Below, piece after piece: positions 28,044 through 37,252 of a DNA stretch of 64,000 bases (within the stretch, counting starts at the first letter, position 1; every line of letters begins with the position of its first letter). The stretch comes from Planctomycetota bacterium (GTDB lineage Bacteria > Planctomycetota > Planctomycetia > Pirellulales > Pirellulaceae), in contig JABAAE010000002.1 of assembly GCA_014238905.1 (NCBI GenBank), positions 425,851 to 489,850 on the forward strand, in the 5' to 3' direction. The position numbers and the translations under genes were made by a program. The notes beneath the pieces were generated by a model. The model saw only the letters and a program-made list of their open reading frames with translations. It ran no database searches and was not told the origin of the DNA.

Positions 28044-29135
28044 ATGATGGAATCAAATGGGTTGTCAATCGGCACCCCATCACGATTTAAACCATTTTGC
28101 AGTCATCATGTTCCGGATTGTGGGCACTGTGCCATGCCACGAATTTCCATCATCATTCCACATTTTGAAAACGTTGACCTTCTTGAGTCTACTTTAATTT
28201 CCGTTTTGGAGAATCGGCCAAACGGGTGTGAGATTATTGTTCTTCAATCTGGAAACTACTCGGATCCTTATCAACTCGAAGACGAAGTTCAGTTCGTCAC
28301 CGCAGCGGAACCCGACGTCCAACCTGCTGCACAAGGGTTAAACAGGCTGCATTTACCCTCAAGTTTGTCGGAAGTGCTCGCCAACATTCACAGTCCCATC
28401 ATTCACCTCCTGCAACCTGGTTGCATCGTAGAGCCCGGCTGGACGGACGGAATAACTGATCAATTTGAGGATCCGTTCGTGGGGTCTGTTGCTCCCATGT
28501 TGCTGAAACAGGATGGTAGAGTTTACTGCAACGGCATTGAGAACAGTGCTTTTTATAAGACTCGGCTGTTGCGAAATGGAAAGCCTGGCGACCAATGGAA
28601 CGCTGCGATACCCGACCCATTGGGTCCATCGCAATTGGCGGCTTTTTACCGGACTGATGCCTTGAAACAGCTGGGTTGTCTGGCCAAGTTGGGGAGAACA
28701 TCCTTCGCCCTGGAAATTGCCTTGGCCCTGGAAGCGATCGGATTCGAATCCAATCATGCAGAAGACTCCATTATCCGGATTGACGAGCAAAAAGACGATT
28801 TTAAAAATCAAGGGAGTGATGCCCAGGCTGCGATTTGGAGATTCGTAGGTTCCATCAGTTTTTGGCAAGGACTTTGTTGGGCCTCAGCAGCCTTGGTCAG
28901 TGACCTGATTTCGAGCACTGTTTTCCCAAAAAGTCGCTCCTCCTTTTTCGGGAGATTATCCCGGTTTTGGAATTGGGACGCCGCAAAGTCCTTTCGCGAC
29001 GATATCCAACAGGCGGACGGACCCAAACCCCTTTGTATTGCTGCGTCCGGTGATGCAATTCCTCTCAGCGGCATAGAATCTGACGATTTCCAATCCGACG
29101 ACCATCGCCTCCACCGAGCACGACGAGCTGCCTGA
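28044..29135 (+). CDS. degenerate GT2-like glycosyltransferase
   Basis: A 363-residue protein; the start is 28044, or alternatively ATG 28134 (MPRISIIIPHF). The N-terminal fold is that of a family-2 glycosyltransferase (ISIIIPHFENVDLLESTLIS, then ANIHSPIIHLLQPGCIVEPGW). Where the family normally has a DxD-type metal site (NPD/DAD before the VEPGW segment) this protein has LQPG, so metal-dependent sugar transfer is doubtful. The C-terminal third is divergent and polar. Function unknown; no cell-wall or exopolysaccharide genes adjoin. Confidence 0.65.
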   Translation: MMESNGLSIGTPSRFKPFCSHHVPDCGHCAMPRISIIIPHFENVDLLESTLISVLENRPNGCEIIVLQSGNYSDPYQLEDEVQFVTAAEPDVQPAAQGLNRLHLPSSLSEVLANIHSPIIHLLQPGCIVEPGWTDGITDQFEDPFVGSVAPMLLKQDGRVYCNGIENSAFYKTRLLRNGKPGDQWNAAIPDPLGPSQLAAFYRTDALKQLGCLAKLGRTSFALEIALALEAIGFESNHAEDSIIRIDEQKDDFKNQGSDAQAAIWRFVGSISFWQGLCWASAALVSDLISSTVFPKSRSSFFGRLSRFWNWDAAKSFRDDIQQADGPKPLCIAASGDAIPLSGIESDDFQSDDHRLHRARRAA

Positions 29136-29557
29136 AAATGTGATCGGTTTGCAGGCACACGATCTGTCTCAAGGATCATAATGCAAAGCGATCGGTTTCA
29201 TCGTTCTGCGGCATGATCGAATCCTTGAATAGCCTGGTGCTTGCCGCGGGATCGGTAAATCTTAGTGTCCGGCCCAGCGACAAAAAACATGACATTTCGG
29301 TCTGATCGTCAAACAATGTTTTTAAACCAATCAGTCCGATCACTCGCAGAACGCCTTGAATTCTCCTTAACGTTATCCGGGTGATGGTCAGCCGGATATT
29401 TCATGGCAATCGATTTCCCGACGCTGGCACGGTAGACGGTAAAGGAAAATGGACTACGTTGAAGCCGGGGCATATTATCCACGGTTCTAAAAGAACTCAG
29501 TCGGTCAGGTAAGTTTGCGGTTACTTCTCTTCACGAGAGTGACGATAGTGAACTGGT

Positions 29558-29593
29558 AAAAGAAAGAAGGCTGCCCAAAACGAGACAGCCTTC
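29558..29593 (-). terminator. intrinsic terminator, minus strand
   Basis: Read on the minus strand, GAAGGCTG (29593-29586), a 12-base loop and CAGCCTTC (29573-29566) form an 8-bp stem followed directly by TTTCTTTT. No annotated minus-strand gene lies upstream within reach, so it probably ends a noncoding transcript. Confidence 0.65.
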
Positions 29594-29716
29594 CTTCAAT
29601 ATAAAAAACCAGCCATTACAAACAACGGCCACTATAATAATTGGCGAGATGAGCGGGCAAACCCAGAACGGCGGATGAGAGAAGAGACAATTGCTTGGGT
29701 TTATTGCCCGCTCATG
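29594..29716 (-). ncRNA. candidate small RNA
   Basis: The candidate consists of a long imperfect hairpin followed by an intrinsic terminator on the minus strand. The hairpin has arms ATGAGCGGGCAA (29649-29660) and its complement at 29704-29715, and a second block ACCCA/TGGGT continues the stem after a two-base bulge. The transcript start and boundaries are not defined and I could not find a convincing -35/-10 pair. I do not match it to tmRNA, RNase P, SRP or 6S. It may also act as a leader structure for the divergent rlmKL gene. Confidence 0.4.
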
Positions 29717-29835
29717 CTAACTAGCTAAAGCAAAGCGCGTGCCAAACCAACACTTTTTCATTTTCCCTGATTTTATTGTAGTTTTAGAGTCTTCCATTTT
29801 TTGTTTTTGTCTCATTTCGAGAAAATCGTCTTATT

Positions 29836-32172
29836 GTGAGTCACCATCTTATCGCCACCTGTGCATTCGGATTGGAAGCAGTCGTTAAACGCGAACTGTC
29901 GGATTTGGATATAGACTCCAAAGTGCTCCAACCCGGGTGGGTCGGATTTCAGGGTGATCAGCAGACAATTGCCAAGACCAATCTTGCCATTCGATGTGCA
30001 GATCGAATTCTGATTGAAATTGCTGATTTTGAAGCAAAAGACTTCGATCAGCTGTTCGAGACGACCAAGTCACTTCCCTGGAACCAATTCATCCCCGCCT
30101 ACGGTAAATTTCCGGTAAAGGGCCGGTCGATTAAATCCCAACTTTCGAGTGTGCCTGCCTGTCAAAGGAGCGTCAAACGCGCGATTGTCGAATCTCTCAA
30201 AAGGGACCACCAAACCGAGTCATTACCAGAATCGGGAGCAACCTATCAGATCGAAATCGCTTTAAGAGATGACCACGCCAGGCTTACCCTGGACACCACA
30301 GGGCCGAGTCTCCACAAACGGGGATATCGAACCCGGGTGGGCGAGGCACCTCTAAAAGAGACCCTGGCCGCCGCCCTGATCCTACTTTCGGTTTGGAATC
30401 CTTCCCGACCATTCCTCGATCCGTTTTGCGGCACTGGTACTCTCCCGATCGAAGCCGCTTTGATTGCTCGTCGAATCGCGCCTGGCCTCAACCGACATTT
30501 CGCGGCAGAAAACTGGCCTGAATTCTCTGCCGATATCTGGAACCAGACACGAGAGTCGTTTCGAGAATTGGCAGCCGAAAATCGGGATGCTTTACAGAGC
30601 CCTTTACTCGCAACAGACATCGACCCCGACGCCCTTTCTCTTGCTCGCTACCACGCCGAAAAGGCTGGCGTCAAAGACGACATCCATTTTCAGCAAAAAG
30701 CATTTGAGGACCTTAGAAGCAAGAAGCAATTTGGTTGTATCATCGCCAATCCTCCCTACGGCGAACGATTAAAAGAATCGGATCTGACTCAATTCTACAA
30801 ATCCATTCCCCAGGTATTACAACGTCTACCCACCTGGTCTCATTTTATTTTGACAGCATTCCCTCGTTTCGAAGCCGTCATCCAAAAAAGCGCCACCCGA
30901 CGACGGAAGTTATTTAATGGACGAATCGAGTGCTTGTATTATCAGTATTTAGGACCACGACCACCCCAAGCCGAGACTGAAACCGCTGAATCAGAAATCG
31001 CTGAATCAGAAACCGATGCCCAGAACAAGCAACCAGCCGACCAAAAATCCGAAGCCAACGACGGGGATGGCGAGACAACGAACCATTCGAGGCAACAGGC
31101 CGAGAGCGGCCCGACCATCTCCACCAGCGGGAAATCCAGCGTCCTCCCCTCGAGTCGCATAGCTTCCCCGGTTCAACCTGTTTTTGGAAATATTTCTGCC
31201 AAGTCTTCCGAGCAAGCCGATTTGTTTGCCTCACGTCTGAAAAAGCGATCCCGTCATCTTCGACGCTGGCCATCCAAACGTGGAATCACCTGCTTTCGTC
31301 TCTACGAGAAAGACATCCCTGAAATCCCATTGGTTGTGGATATCTACAGATCTAAAGAATCCGGCCAAACACATTTGCATATCGTTGAATATGAGCGCCC
31401 ACATCAACGGGATGTTGGTGAGCATGCCGCCTGGCAGGACTTAATGTGCAGAACGGCTGCCAAGACTCTGGAAGTAGACATATCGAGGATTCACTTGAAA
31501 TCCAAAAACCGTCAACGGAAGCGTACGCAGCACCAAAAACAGAATAACCGTCGAGCAGAAGTCGTTGTCGAAGAAGATGGACTCGCGTTGATTGTCAATC
31601 TTTCAGATTACGTCGACACCGGCTTATTTTTGGACCATCGTGAAACTCGAAAAATCGTCCGGGGACTCACCGATGGCAAACGGGTTCTCAATCTTTTTGG
31701 ATACACCGGAGCTTTCACTCTCTTTGCCGCCGCCGGCGGGGCAGTTTCGACTCTGCATGTGGACATGTCACCCACCTACGTTGAGTGGGCCCGCCGTAAC
31801 ATGAAACTCAATGGATTCGAATCCGAGCTCTACTCATACAAAACCTGTGACGCCAATACCTTTCTTAATGAACTGCCAGAAAATCCCCTTTTTGACCTGG
31901 CCGTAGTGGACCCGCCCACTTTTTCCAACAGCAAGAAAACGGATACGATCTGGGAAGTCCAAAAAGACCACGTTGCCCTTTTGGAAAATGTTGCCAAACG
32001 AATGGCTACCGGTGGTCTCGTTTTCTTTTCAACCAATTTTCGCCGGTTTCAACTGAACACCGAGGGGCTTTCTTTTTTTCACGAAATTCGCGAAATCAGC
32101 CAACAAACGCTGCCCGAGGATTTTCGAAATCAACGTATCCATCGGTGTTGGCAAATGAAAGTCGGCCCCTAG
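29836..32172 (+). CDS. rlmL: bifunctional 23S rRNA methyltransferase RlmKL
   Basis: A 778-residue fused enzyme with GTG start. The THUMP domain is residues 1-170. The RlmL-type m2G2445 methyltransferase has DPFCGTGTLPIEA from residue 195 and NPPYGERL at 305. The RlmK-type m7G2069 domain has NLFGYTGAFTLFAAAGGA from residue 619 and DPPTFSNS at about 692. Between them, residues about 377-460 form a low-complexity, acidic, Ser/Gln-rich linker absent from the E. coli enzyme. A tandem 15-bp repeat encodes AESEIAESET there. SAM is the donor. No strong ribosome binding site precedes the GTG. Confidence 0.94.
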   Translation: MSHHLIATCAFGLEAVVKRELSDLDIDSKVLQPGWVGFQGDQQTIAKTNLAIRCADRILIEIADFEAKDFDQLFETTKSLPWNQFIPAYGKFPVKGRSIKSQLSSVPACQRSVKRAIVESLKRDHQTESLPESGATYQIEIALRDDHARLTLDTTGPSLHKRGYRTRVGEAPLKETLAAALILLSVWNPSRPFLDPFCGTGTLPIEAALIARRIAPGLNRHFAAENWPEFSADIWNQTRESFRELAAENRDALQSPLLATDIDPDALSLARYHAEKAGVKDDIHFQQKAFEDLRSKKQFGCIIANPPYGERLKESDLTQFYKSIPQVLQRLPTWSHFILTAFPRFEAVIQKSATRRRKLFNGRIECLYYQYLGPRPPQAETETAESEIAESETDAQNKQPADQKSEANDGDGETTNHSRQQAESGPTISTSGKSSVLPSSRIASPVQPVFGNISAKSSEQADLFASRLKKRSRHLRRWPSKRGITCFRLYEKDIPEIPLVVDIYRSKESGQTHLHIVEYERPHQRDVGEHAAWQDLMCRTAAKTLEVDISRIHLKSKNRQRKRTQHQKQNNRRAEVVVEEDGLALIVNLSDYVDTGLFLDHRETRKIVRGLTDGKRVLNLFGYTGAFTLFAAAGGAVSTLHVDMSPTYVEWARRNMKLNGFESELYSYKTCDANTFLNELPENPLFDLAVVDPPTFSNSKKTDTIWEVQKDHVALLENVAKRMATGGLVFFSTNFRRFQLNTEGLSFFHEIREISQQTLPEDFRNQRIHRCWQMKVGP
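30985..31014. repeat. 15-bp tandem repeat in rlmL linker
   Basis: Two copies of GCTGAATCAGAAATC/ACC, encoding AESEI and AESET, lie in the interdomain linker. The unit resembles the GCTGAAGAAACC repeat in rplQ, probably through shared composition. Confidence 0.7.
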
Positions 32173-32393
32173 AGGGTTCAGTTTAGTCGTCATCGTGGCA
32201 GCCCTGAACAGGAGATGACCATGAACCATCGCGACATGGACGAAACCTCCCCAACCAAAGTCACCTGACGTGCTGGGGAGGATTGTGCTTGAAAAAAAGG
32301 ATCGGGACTATGTTTTCATGGGACACCCCCCTTTAAGATAGGATTTAAATTCCTGCCTGTAGCGCTTTTTGAGTTCTTCCCTGAGGATGCACC

Positions 32394-35054
32394 GTGCCTA
32401 CCCTTGTTCTTTTTTTGAGTCTGTTATTGGTTTCGGAGCGACTCTCTGCCCAAGAGCCTCTTCCACGCTCTGTCGATCCCAATATTAAAATTTCGCTTTT
32501 TGCCAGTGAACCGGCGATCGTCACTCCGACTGGAATCGCCGTTGACCGAAACGGACGCGTCTTCTGCATCGAAAGCCATACCCATTTCCGCCCACAAGAT
32601 TACAAAGGCCCCAAAACGGATCGGATTCGTATTTACGACGATACCAGTGGCGACGGTTCTTCCGATCGGATTACCACATTTTACGAGGGATCCACCGCCA
32701 CGATGAACATGGCATTCGCACCCGATGGCTCATTATATGTTGCCACCCGAAGCAGTATTTTCTGCTTGCGTGATACGAACTCGGACGATAAAGCGGATCA
32801 AAATAGGCCGATTGTCAAGCTCAAAACCAAAGGGGACTATCCGCATAACGGCCTGTCCGGTTTGGCTTTTGACGGAAATGGACTGCTCTATTTTGGATTT
32901 GGGGAGAACCTTGGGGTCGATTATTCACTGGTGGGTAATGATGGGACGACCCTCTCAGGAGGTGGTGAAGGTGGAAATATCTATAGCTGTGATTTAGACG
33001 GCAATCGGCTTCGCCGGGTCGCCACCGGTTTCTGGAATCCATTTGGACTGGCTTTTGATCGATCTGGAAGCTTGTTTGCAATCGATAACGATCCAGACTG
33101 GCGACCACCCTGTCGATTGCTGCACATCGTTAATGGTGGAGATTACGGATACCGATTTTCGCTGGGTCGACGCGGAACCCATCCCTTTACTGCCTGGTTT
33201 GGAGAATTGCCAGGTACATTGGGACTGGTTTCTGGAACCGGAGAGGCGCCCAGTGGAATTCTCCGCCAGCGGTCGGTCACGGCAGAGGGAAAAGATGTTT
33301 TTTTGACCACTTCCTGGGGCCTACATTCCATTGAAAAATTTGTCCTGCACGAAAGAGGGGCGTCGTTTATCTCCCGTCCGGAGACCTGGATCAAGGGCGG
33401 TAACGATTTTCGGCCCGTTGGACTGGCCTCTGCCCCGGATGGCACAATCTACATTAGCGACTGGTGCAAGCGTTCTTACCAACTCCATGGTTTTGGCCGA
33501 ATCTGGAAGGTTGAGTTCAAGAAAAAAACCGTTGACAGTCAATTGATCCTGAATGACTTTCCCGCTTACCCCTACTCTGAAACGGATATCAAAATACGTC
33601 AGGCAGCCGCGAATCGTGTGTCCAACCGAAAAATCGACTTCCCCAAAGCGATTCAAGCCGCCCTCAGTCCTTTGGAAAAAGCCACCCTTCTGCGGCGCAG
33701 TCAAAATTCACTCGATCGACGGCTCTTGATTTCCTATTTTGCCGACAATGACCCGTTTATCCGACAGGCGGCCCGATACGCTTTCGCCAATTCAGTCACC
33801 GCCGAAGAACTTGCCAGCATGCCCCTTCCTGCACATCCAAAAATCAGGCTAGGACTGGCTCTGGTCATGAGAAATTTCTCCAAATCAAAAAGTGTCTCGG
33901 CGCGACTCGGGGAGTTGCTTTCTGACACGGACCCTCAGGTCCGGTTCGTGGCTATTCGCTGGATTGGCGAAGAGAGAAAAACGGAGTACCAACAGCAATT
34001 GGAAAAGGACCTCCGATCAAGGCCCTTGACCGGTCGTTTGTTCGAATCATATCTGGCTGCATTGGACCTGGTCTCCAAAAATCGCCAGGGAGCAGACTTT
34101 GAAAAATCCGAAGCCGAAATCCTCGCAAAAATCCTGGGGGACGCCACAGCACCAGTGGAAACCAAAGTTGTGGCACTACGCAAGCTCCAAAGCGCCCATT
34201 ACCGTGACCAATTCAACAGCCAACATCCCAAGCTCAACATCGATTTGCTCACCGAACTTTTGAATAGCGATCAGCAAGCCATTGTGCAAGAAGTAGTAGA
34301 GACCATCCGAGATTTGGATAGTCAACAATCTGTACGACTCCTCCATCGAATCGTACAGGAGCGAGACAAATATGGCAGGACTGCCCTGCGTGCCTTAATA
34401 GGCCTGAACAGTTCTCATCCAGCGGATCGGAAATTACTATTAGATTTGGCCCTTGAAAAATCCTTGTTTTCAAGTTCAGCGATTCAGACGCTCATTGGCA
34501 CCAAGTTTCAACCAGCCGAGAAAAAACAACTAGCCAACGCTGCGGTCCAACACGATGCATTAACCAGGTTACTTCAGGAAGCAGATCCGCATCCAAGGGA
34601 CACCTCGTCGGTCGTCAACCTGGTCAGAAACAAATTGGAGTCCGCCAATTCAGATCGCGGTCGCCTCATCTTCTTCAATAAGCGTTTTGGACAATGCAGT
34701 CGTTGCCATCAGGTAGATGGCCGAGGTGGTATGATCGGTCCGGATCTCTCCAACTTGGCAGATATGTCGGTTGAACGTCTGCTGGAATCGATTTTGGAAC
34801 CCAGTAAAGAAATCTCACCCAGGCACACATCATGGCTGATTGAAACCTACGATGGTCGCTCGCTAACCGGAGTGCTGGTTGCCGAAAGAGGCGAAGTGCA
34901 AACCTATGCTGACACGAATGGCCAAACGACCAAGGTAAAATTCGATGACATAGAGCGGATAGCCTCCAGCAATCAATCAATCATGCCAGAAAAATTAACG
35001 GCGGCGATGACCATTTCGGAATTGGCCGATCTGGTCCGTTTCTTAAAGAATTAA
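32394..35054 (+). CDS. PVC-type membrane-bound dehydrogenase with cytochrome c domain
   Basis: An 886-residue exported protein. GTG 32394 follows TGAGGA. The signal peptide is residues 1-18 (LVLFLSLLLVSERLSAQ). Residues 25-370 form an NHL/sugar-dehydrogenase-like beta-propeller (GIAVDRNGRVFCIESHTHF, GLAFDGNGLLYFGFGENL, NPFGLAFDRSG, PVGLASAPDGTIYISDW). A HEAT-like helical region follows (about 390-730). A C-terminal cytochrome c domain has CSRCH from residue 768 and, about 95 residues on, the axial Met in QSIMPEKL. This architecture (PVC-type heme-binding CxxCH protein) is a hallmark of Planctomycetes and Verrucomicrobia; the substrate is unknown, probably a sugar or polysaccharide product. 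Confidence 0.93.
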   Translation: MPTLVLFLSLLLVSERLSAQEPLPRSVDPNIKISLFASEPAIVTPTGIAVDRNGRVFCIESHTHFRPQDYKGPKTDRIRIYDDTSGDGSSDRITTFYEGSTATMNMAFAPDGSLYVATRSSIFCLRDTNSDDKADQNRPIVKLKTKGDYPHNGLSGLAFDGNGLLYFGFGENLGVDYSLVGNDGTTLSGGGEGGNIYSCDLDGNRLRRVATGFWNPFGLAFDRSGSLFAIDNDPDWRPPCRLLHIVNGGDYGYRFSLGRRGTHPFTAWFGELPGTLGLVSGTGEAPSGILRQRSVTAEGKDVFLTTSWGLHSIEKFVLHERGASFISRPETWIKGGNDFRPVGLASAPDGTIYISDWCKRSYQLHGFGRIWKVEFKKKTVDSQLILNDFPAYPYSETDIKIRQAAANRVSNRKIDFPKAIQAALSPLEKATLLRRSQNSLDRRLLISYFADNDPFIRQAARYAFANSVTAEELASMPLPAHPKIRLGLALVMRNFSKSKSVSARLGELLSDTDPQVRFVAIRWIGEERKTEYQQQLEKDLRSRPLTGRLFESYLAALDLVSKNRQGADFEKSEAEILAKILGDATAPVETKVVALRKLQSAHYRDQFNSQHPKLNIDLLTELLNSDQQAIVQEVVETIRDLDSQQSVRLLHRIVQERDKYGRTALRALIGLNSSHPADRKLLLDLALEKSLFSSSAIQTLIGTKFQPAEKKQLANAAVQHDALTRLLQEADPHPRDTSSVVNLVRNKLESANSDRGRLIFFNKRFGQCSRCHQVDGRGGMIGPDLSNLADMSVERLLESILEPSKEISPRHTSWLIETYDGRSLTGVLVAERGEVQTYADTNGQTTKVKFDDIERIASSNQSIMPEKLTAAMTISELADLVRFLKN

Positions 35055-35136
35055 CCGCACCGCATTGAACGAGAGTGCTGTCTCTTTGGATAGTTCAGCC
35101 TAGGGTGATTGGTGTTCTGCCGAGCTCCCGGTTTTT

Positions 35137-36315
35137 TTAGCTTGGTGGGCTAACCGGTTTTTTAGGTTTAGGGCGAGGAGCAAAAATAAGGACACAAACC
35201 GCTCCAAAGATGACCATTAACAGGCAAACATAAAAAAGAAAATCCAGTTTTCCAAAATTTCTTTCCACAACGACGGTCGTAAAAGTATTGATCACCGGCG
35301 CCATGCCAAATACCAACGGCATCACAAAGATCGGCTTGCCGCCAAAATTAAAGGCATAGATGATTCCCAGCGCACCCAATGCTCCCACAGCACCAGCGGA
35401 CAAACTCCAGGCCAAACCCGAGGAATGCTTTAATGTAAAGCTTCCCTTTTCTGGAAAATATTGCAGGAGAATAATCGGCAAGATTACCGCGATCGCAAAG
35501 TAAGCCAAACCGACACATAAAAAGGGACGCATCTTGCTACCCGACATTCGCATTTGTCCGCGGTGTAATACCGGACCATAAGATCCCCAACAGACTGCCG
35601 TTATCCCAATCGATAGCAATACCAAAAGAAGTCGGGGGCGGGCCTCCTCTTCATACTCTGCCAGAAGCAACTTGCCATCTTGCGAGTCAAGTGGAAATTC
35701 ATCACCCGGTTTCCAAACTTCTTCGCCGTTTTGACCGGTCTCCTTGGCCAACTTCCTGATCATCTTCTGACCATCGCCCTCAATGGTCAACTTTTCAATT
35801 CTGGACTGACCGTTATCCACCAGTACAGGCTTCGATTTACTAGTGGTCGGTTTAAAATACATCACTCCCGCAGCGCCGATCGCAACAATCAGGATCGAAC
35901 CCATAAAGAGTTTAGATGCTTCACTAAAAGTTCGGGACATGAACATCGTGACGAAGGTATTGACCACCGGCGCACAGCCAAAAACAAGCGGCATCACGTA
36001 GACCGGGGAGCCTTTAAATTTGAACGCCAAAATAATTCCCAACGCGCCCAATGCTCCGATGGTTCCCGCATAAAAAGACCAAAGGGTCCCGGAAAAGGAC
36101 CAGCCTCCCGTCTCTCCTTTGGTAAACAGAACCACCAGGGGAAAAACAACGGCGATCAGGAAATAGGCAATGCCAACACAGATGAAGGGCCGCAGGGTGC
36201 TGAGTCCCTGCATATCCGCCATATGTTCCTGACCCACGTGTAGTACCGGACCGTAAACACCCCAACTAAAAAAGGTCAAGGCGACAAATGGCAGGACTTT
36301 TAAAAGATTCTTCAT
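35137..36315 (-). CDS. tandem-duplicated membrane protein, EamA/DMT-like
   Basis: A 392-residue integral membrane protein. ATG 36315 (MKNLLKVLPF) is preferred to TTG 36366. It is an internal duplication: each half has about five helices and repeats the same signature, W-G-x-Y-G-P-V-L-H-x-G-Q, RPF-CVG-AYF-IAV, GALGALGII-AF-F and VMPLVFG-APV-NTF. A polar linker of about 70 residues separates the halves. The pattern resembles drug/metabolite-type transporters, but I cannot name a substrate. It lies between the PVC cytochrome gene (convergent) and the DUF418 pseudogene. Confidence 0.75.
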   Translation of the reverse strand: MKNLLKVLPFVALTFFSWGVYGPVLHVGQEHMADMQGLSTLRPFICVGIAYFLIAVVFPLVVLFTKGETGGWSFSGTLWSFYAGTIGALGALGIILAFKFKGSPVYVMPLVFGCAPVVNTFVTMFMSRTFSEASKLFMGSILIVAIGAAGVMYFKPTTSKSKPVLVDNGQSRIEKLTIEGDGQKMIRKLAKETGQNGEEVWKPGDEFPLDSQDGKLLLAEYEEEARPRLLLVLLSIGITAVCWGSYGPVLHRGQMRMSGSKMRPFLCVGLAYFAIAVILPIILLQYFPEKGSFTLKHSSGLAWSLSAGAVGALGALGIIYAFNFGGKPIFVMPLVFGMAPVINTFTTVVVERNFGKLDFLFYVCLLMVIFGAVCVLIFAPRPKPKKPVSPPS

Positions 36316-36393
36316 GGATTCTGGGGGAAATGGGTGTTCGGAAAGTTGATTTTGATCTGAACGCAATGCGTCTTTAACGAACGACTATATTTG

Positions 36394-37165
36394 TCAAAGT
36401 CCCATCCGATCAAACCGCGACGGGAACCAGTCATCAGGGAACAGCTTAGTGGATGCCAACCGGGTGGGTAAAGGCTCGGTACTAGAAAACTCGGTGTTGG
36501 AAGGCCGCTGACGACAAGTGAATGGATTGGCGAAATTGGACCGCCCCACCACCATACCAATAAGCATGAAGGCCAACCACGGAAGAACAGGATGGAACCC
36601 GTGAAAAGCATATATGCCCGAACATATCATCAATCGTCCAGAATCCGGAATACTGCAAGGTTTCCCAGTTCCACCCTTGCTCGTAGGCAAGAACGAACAC
36701 TAGTACCGCAAAAACGAAGATGAGTGTACAGACAATCGCAACAAGCGAACGAACTCGCAAAGTCAGAAACATTACCGCAATCGCGATGTAGAGACCGTAA
36801 AAATGAAGAATGTCAGTTGGCCAGAGCGGAGTGTCAAGCAGTCCCACGACGAATAAGAACAAAGCGCGTTTCAACAGTGTCTTGCGGTGTGTCAGGGTTT
36901 GGTGGACATTTGCCTCCAAACGGGCCTTGTTCATCATCAGTAAGATGCCGACACCAGCAAGTACAACAAAAGTCGCTGCGGCACGCCTATCCAAGAGGCC
37001 AGCAGCGAATACCAGCCATTCGGGACCACTACCGCCAGCACCCATTAAGACCTTGAAGTTGACGGCAACCATTCCAAATACCGCAAATGCTCATGCAATG
37101 TCAAAGCCAAGAATCCGGTGACTGTCCAACACAACCTCATTAAGCGGGACAACAATGAATACTCT
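36394..37165 (-). pseudogene. DUF418/acyltransferase-type membrane protein, broken
   Basis: The remnant reads on the minus strand as VVLDSHRILGFDIA, then an in-frame TGA at 37091-37093 where an Arg codon (CGA) is expected, then AFAVFGMVAVNFKVLMG and several membrane helices including TDILHFYGLYIAIAVMFL. Near 36607-36630 the frame shifts and continues as GFHPVLPWLAFMLIGMVVGR, the next conserved block of DUF418/heparan-glucosaminide-acetyltransferase-like proteins. After that the sequence degenerates and the C-terminal half of the family (usual length 350-400) is missing. At least one nonsense change and one frameshift argue for a true pseudogene. Confidence 0.8.
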
Positions 37166-37252
37166 TCAAATTCACGTGCTTCAAACGGTTGGTGCGAGTC
37201 GTTTAAACCATTTCCAGTTTCTCCAACGCAGGAGCCAACCCTGGTCCTACGT

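Larger units (their letters stand above)
29136..29835. other. 700-bp intergenic region with candidate structured RNA
   Basis: The part nearer rlmKL (about 29558-29716) carries two strong inverted repeats, listed separately. The proximal part (29176-29343, minus) has a 55-codon frame beginning at GTG 29343 whose sequence (LFDDQTEMSCFLSLG, then LFKDSIMPQNDETDRF) looks protein-like, but it has no ribosome binding site at usable distance and is not called as a gene. Confidence 0.5.

Noticed and set aside
29176..29343. 55-codon minus-strand frame in the 29-kb gap
   Set aside because: Protein-like reading, but GTG start without ribosome binding site, so left as an intergenic note.
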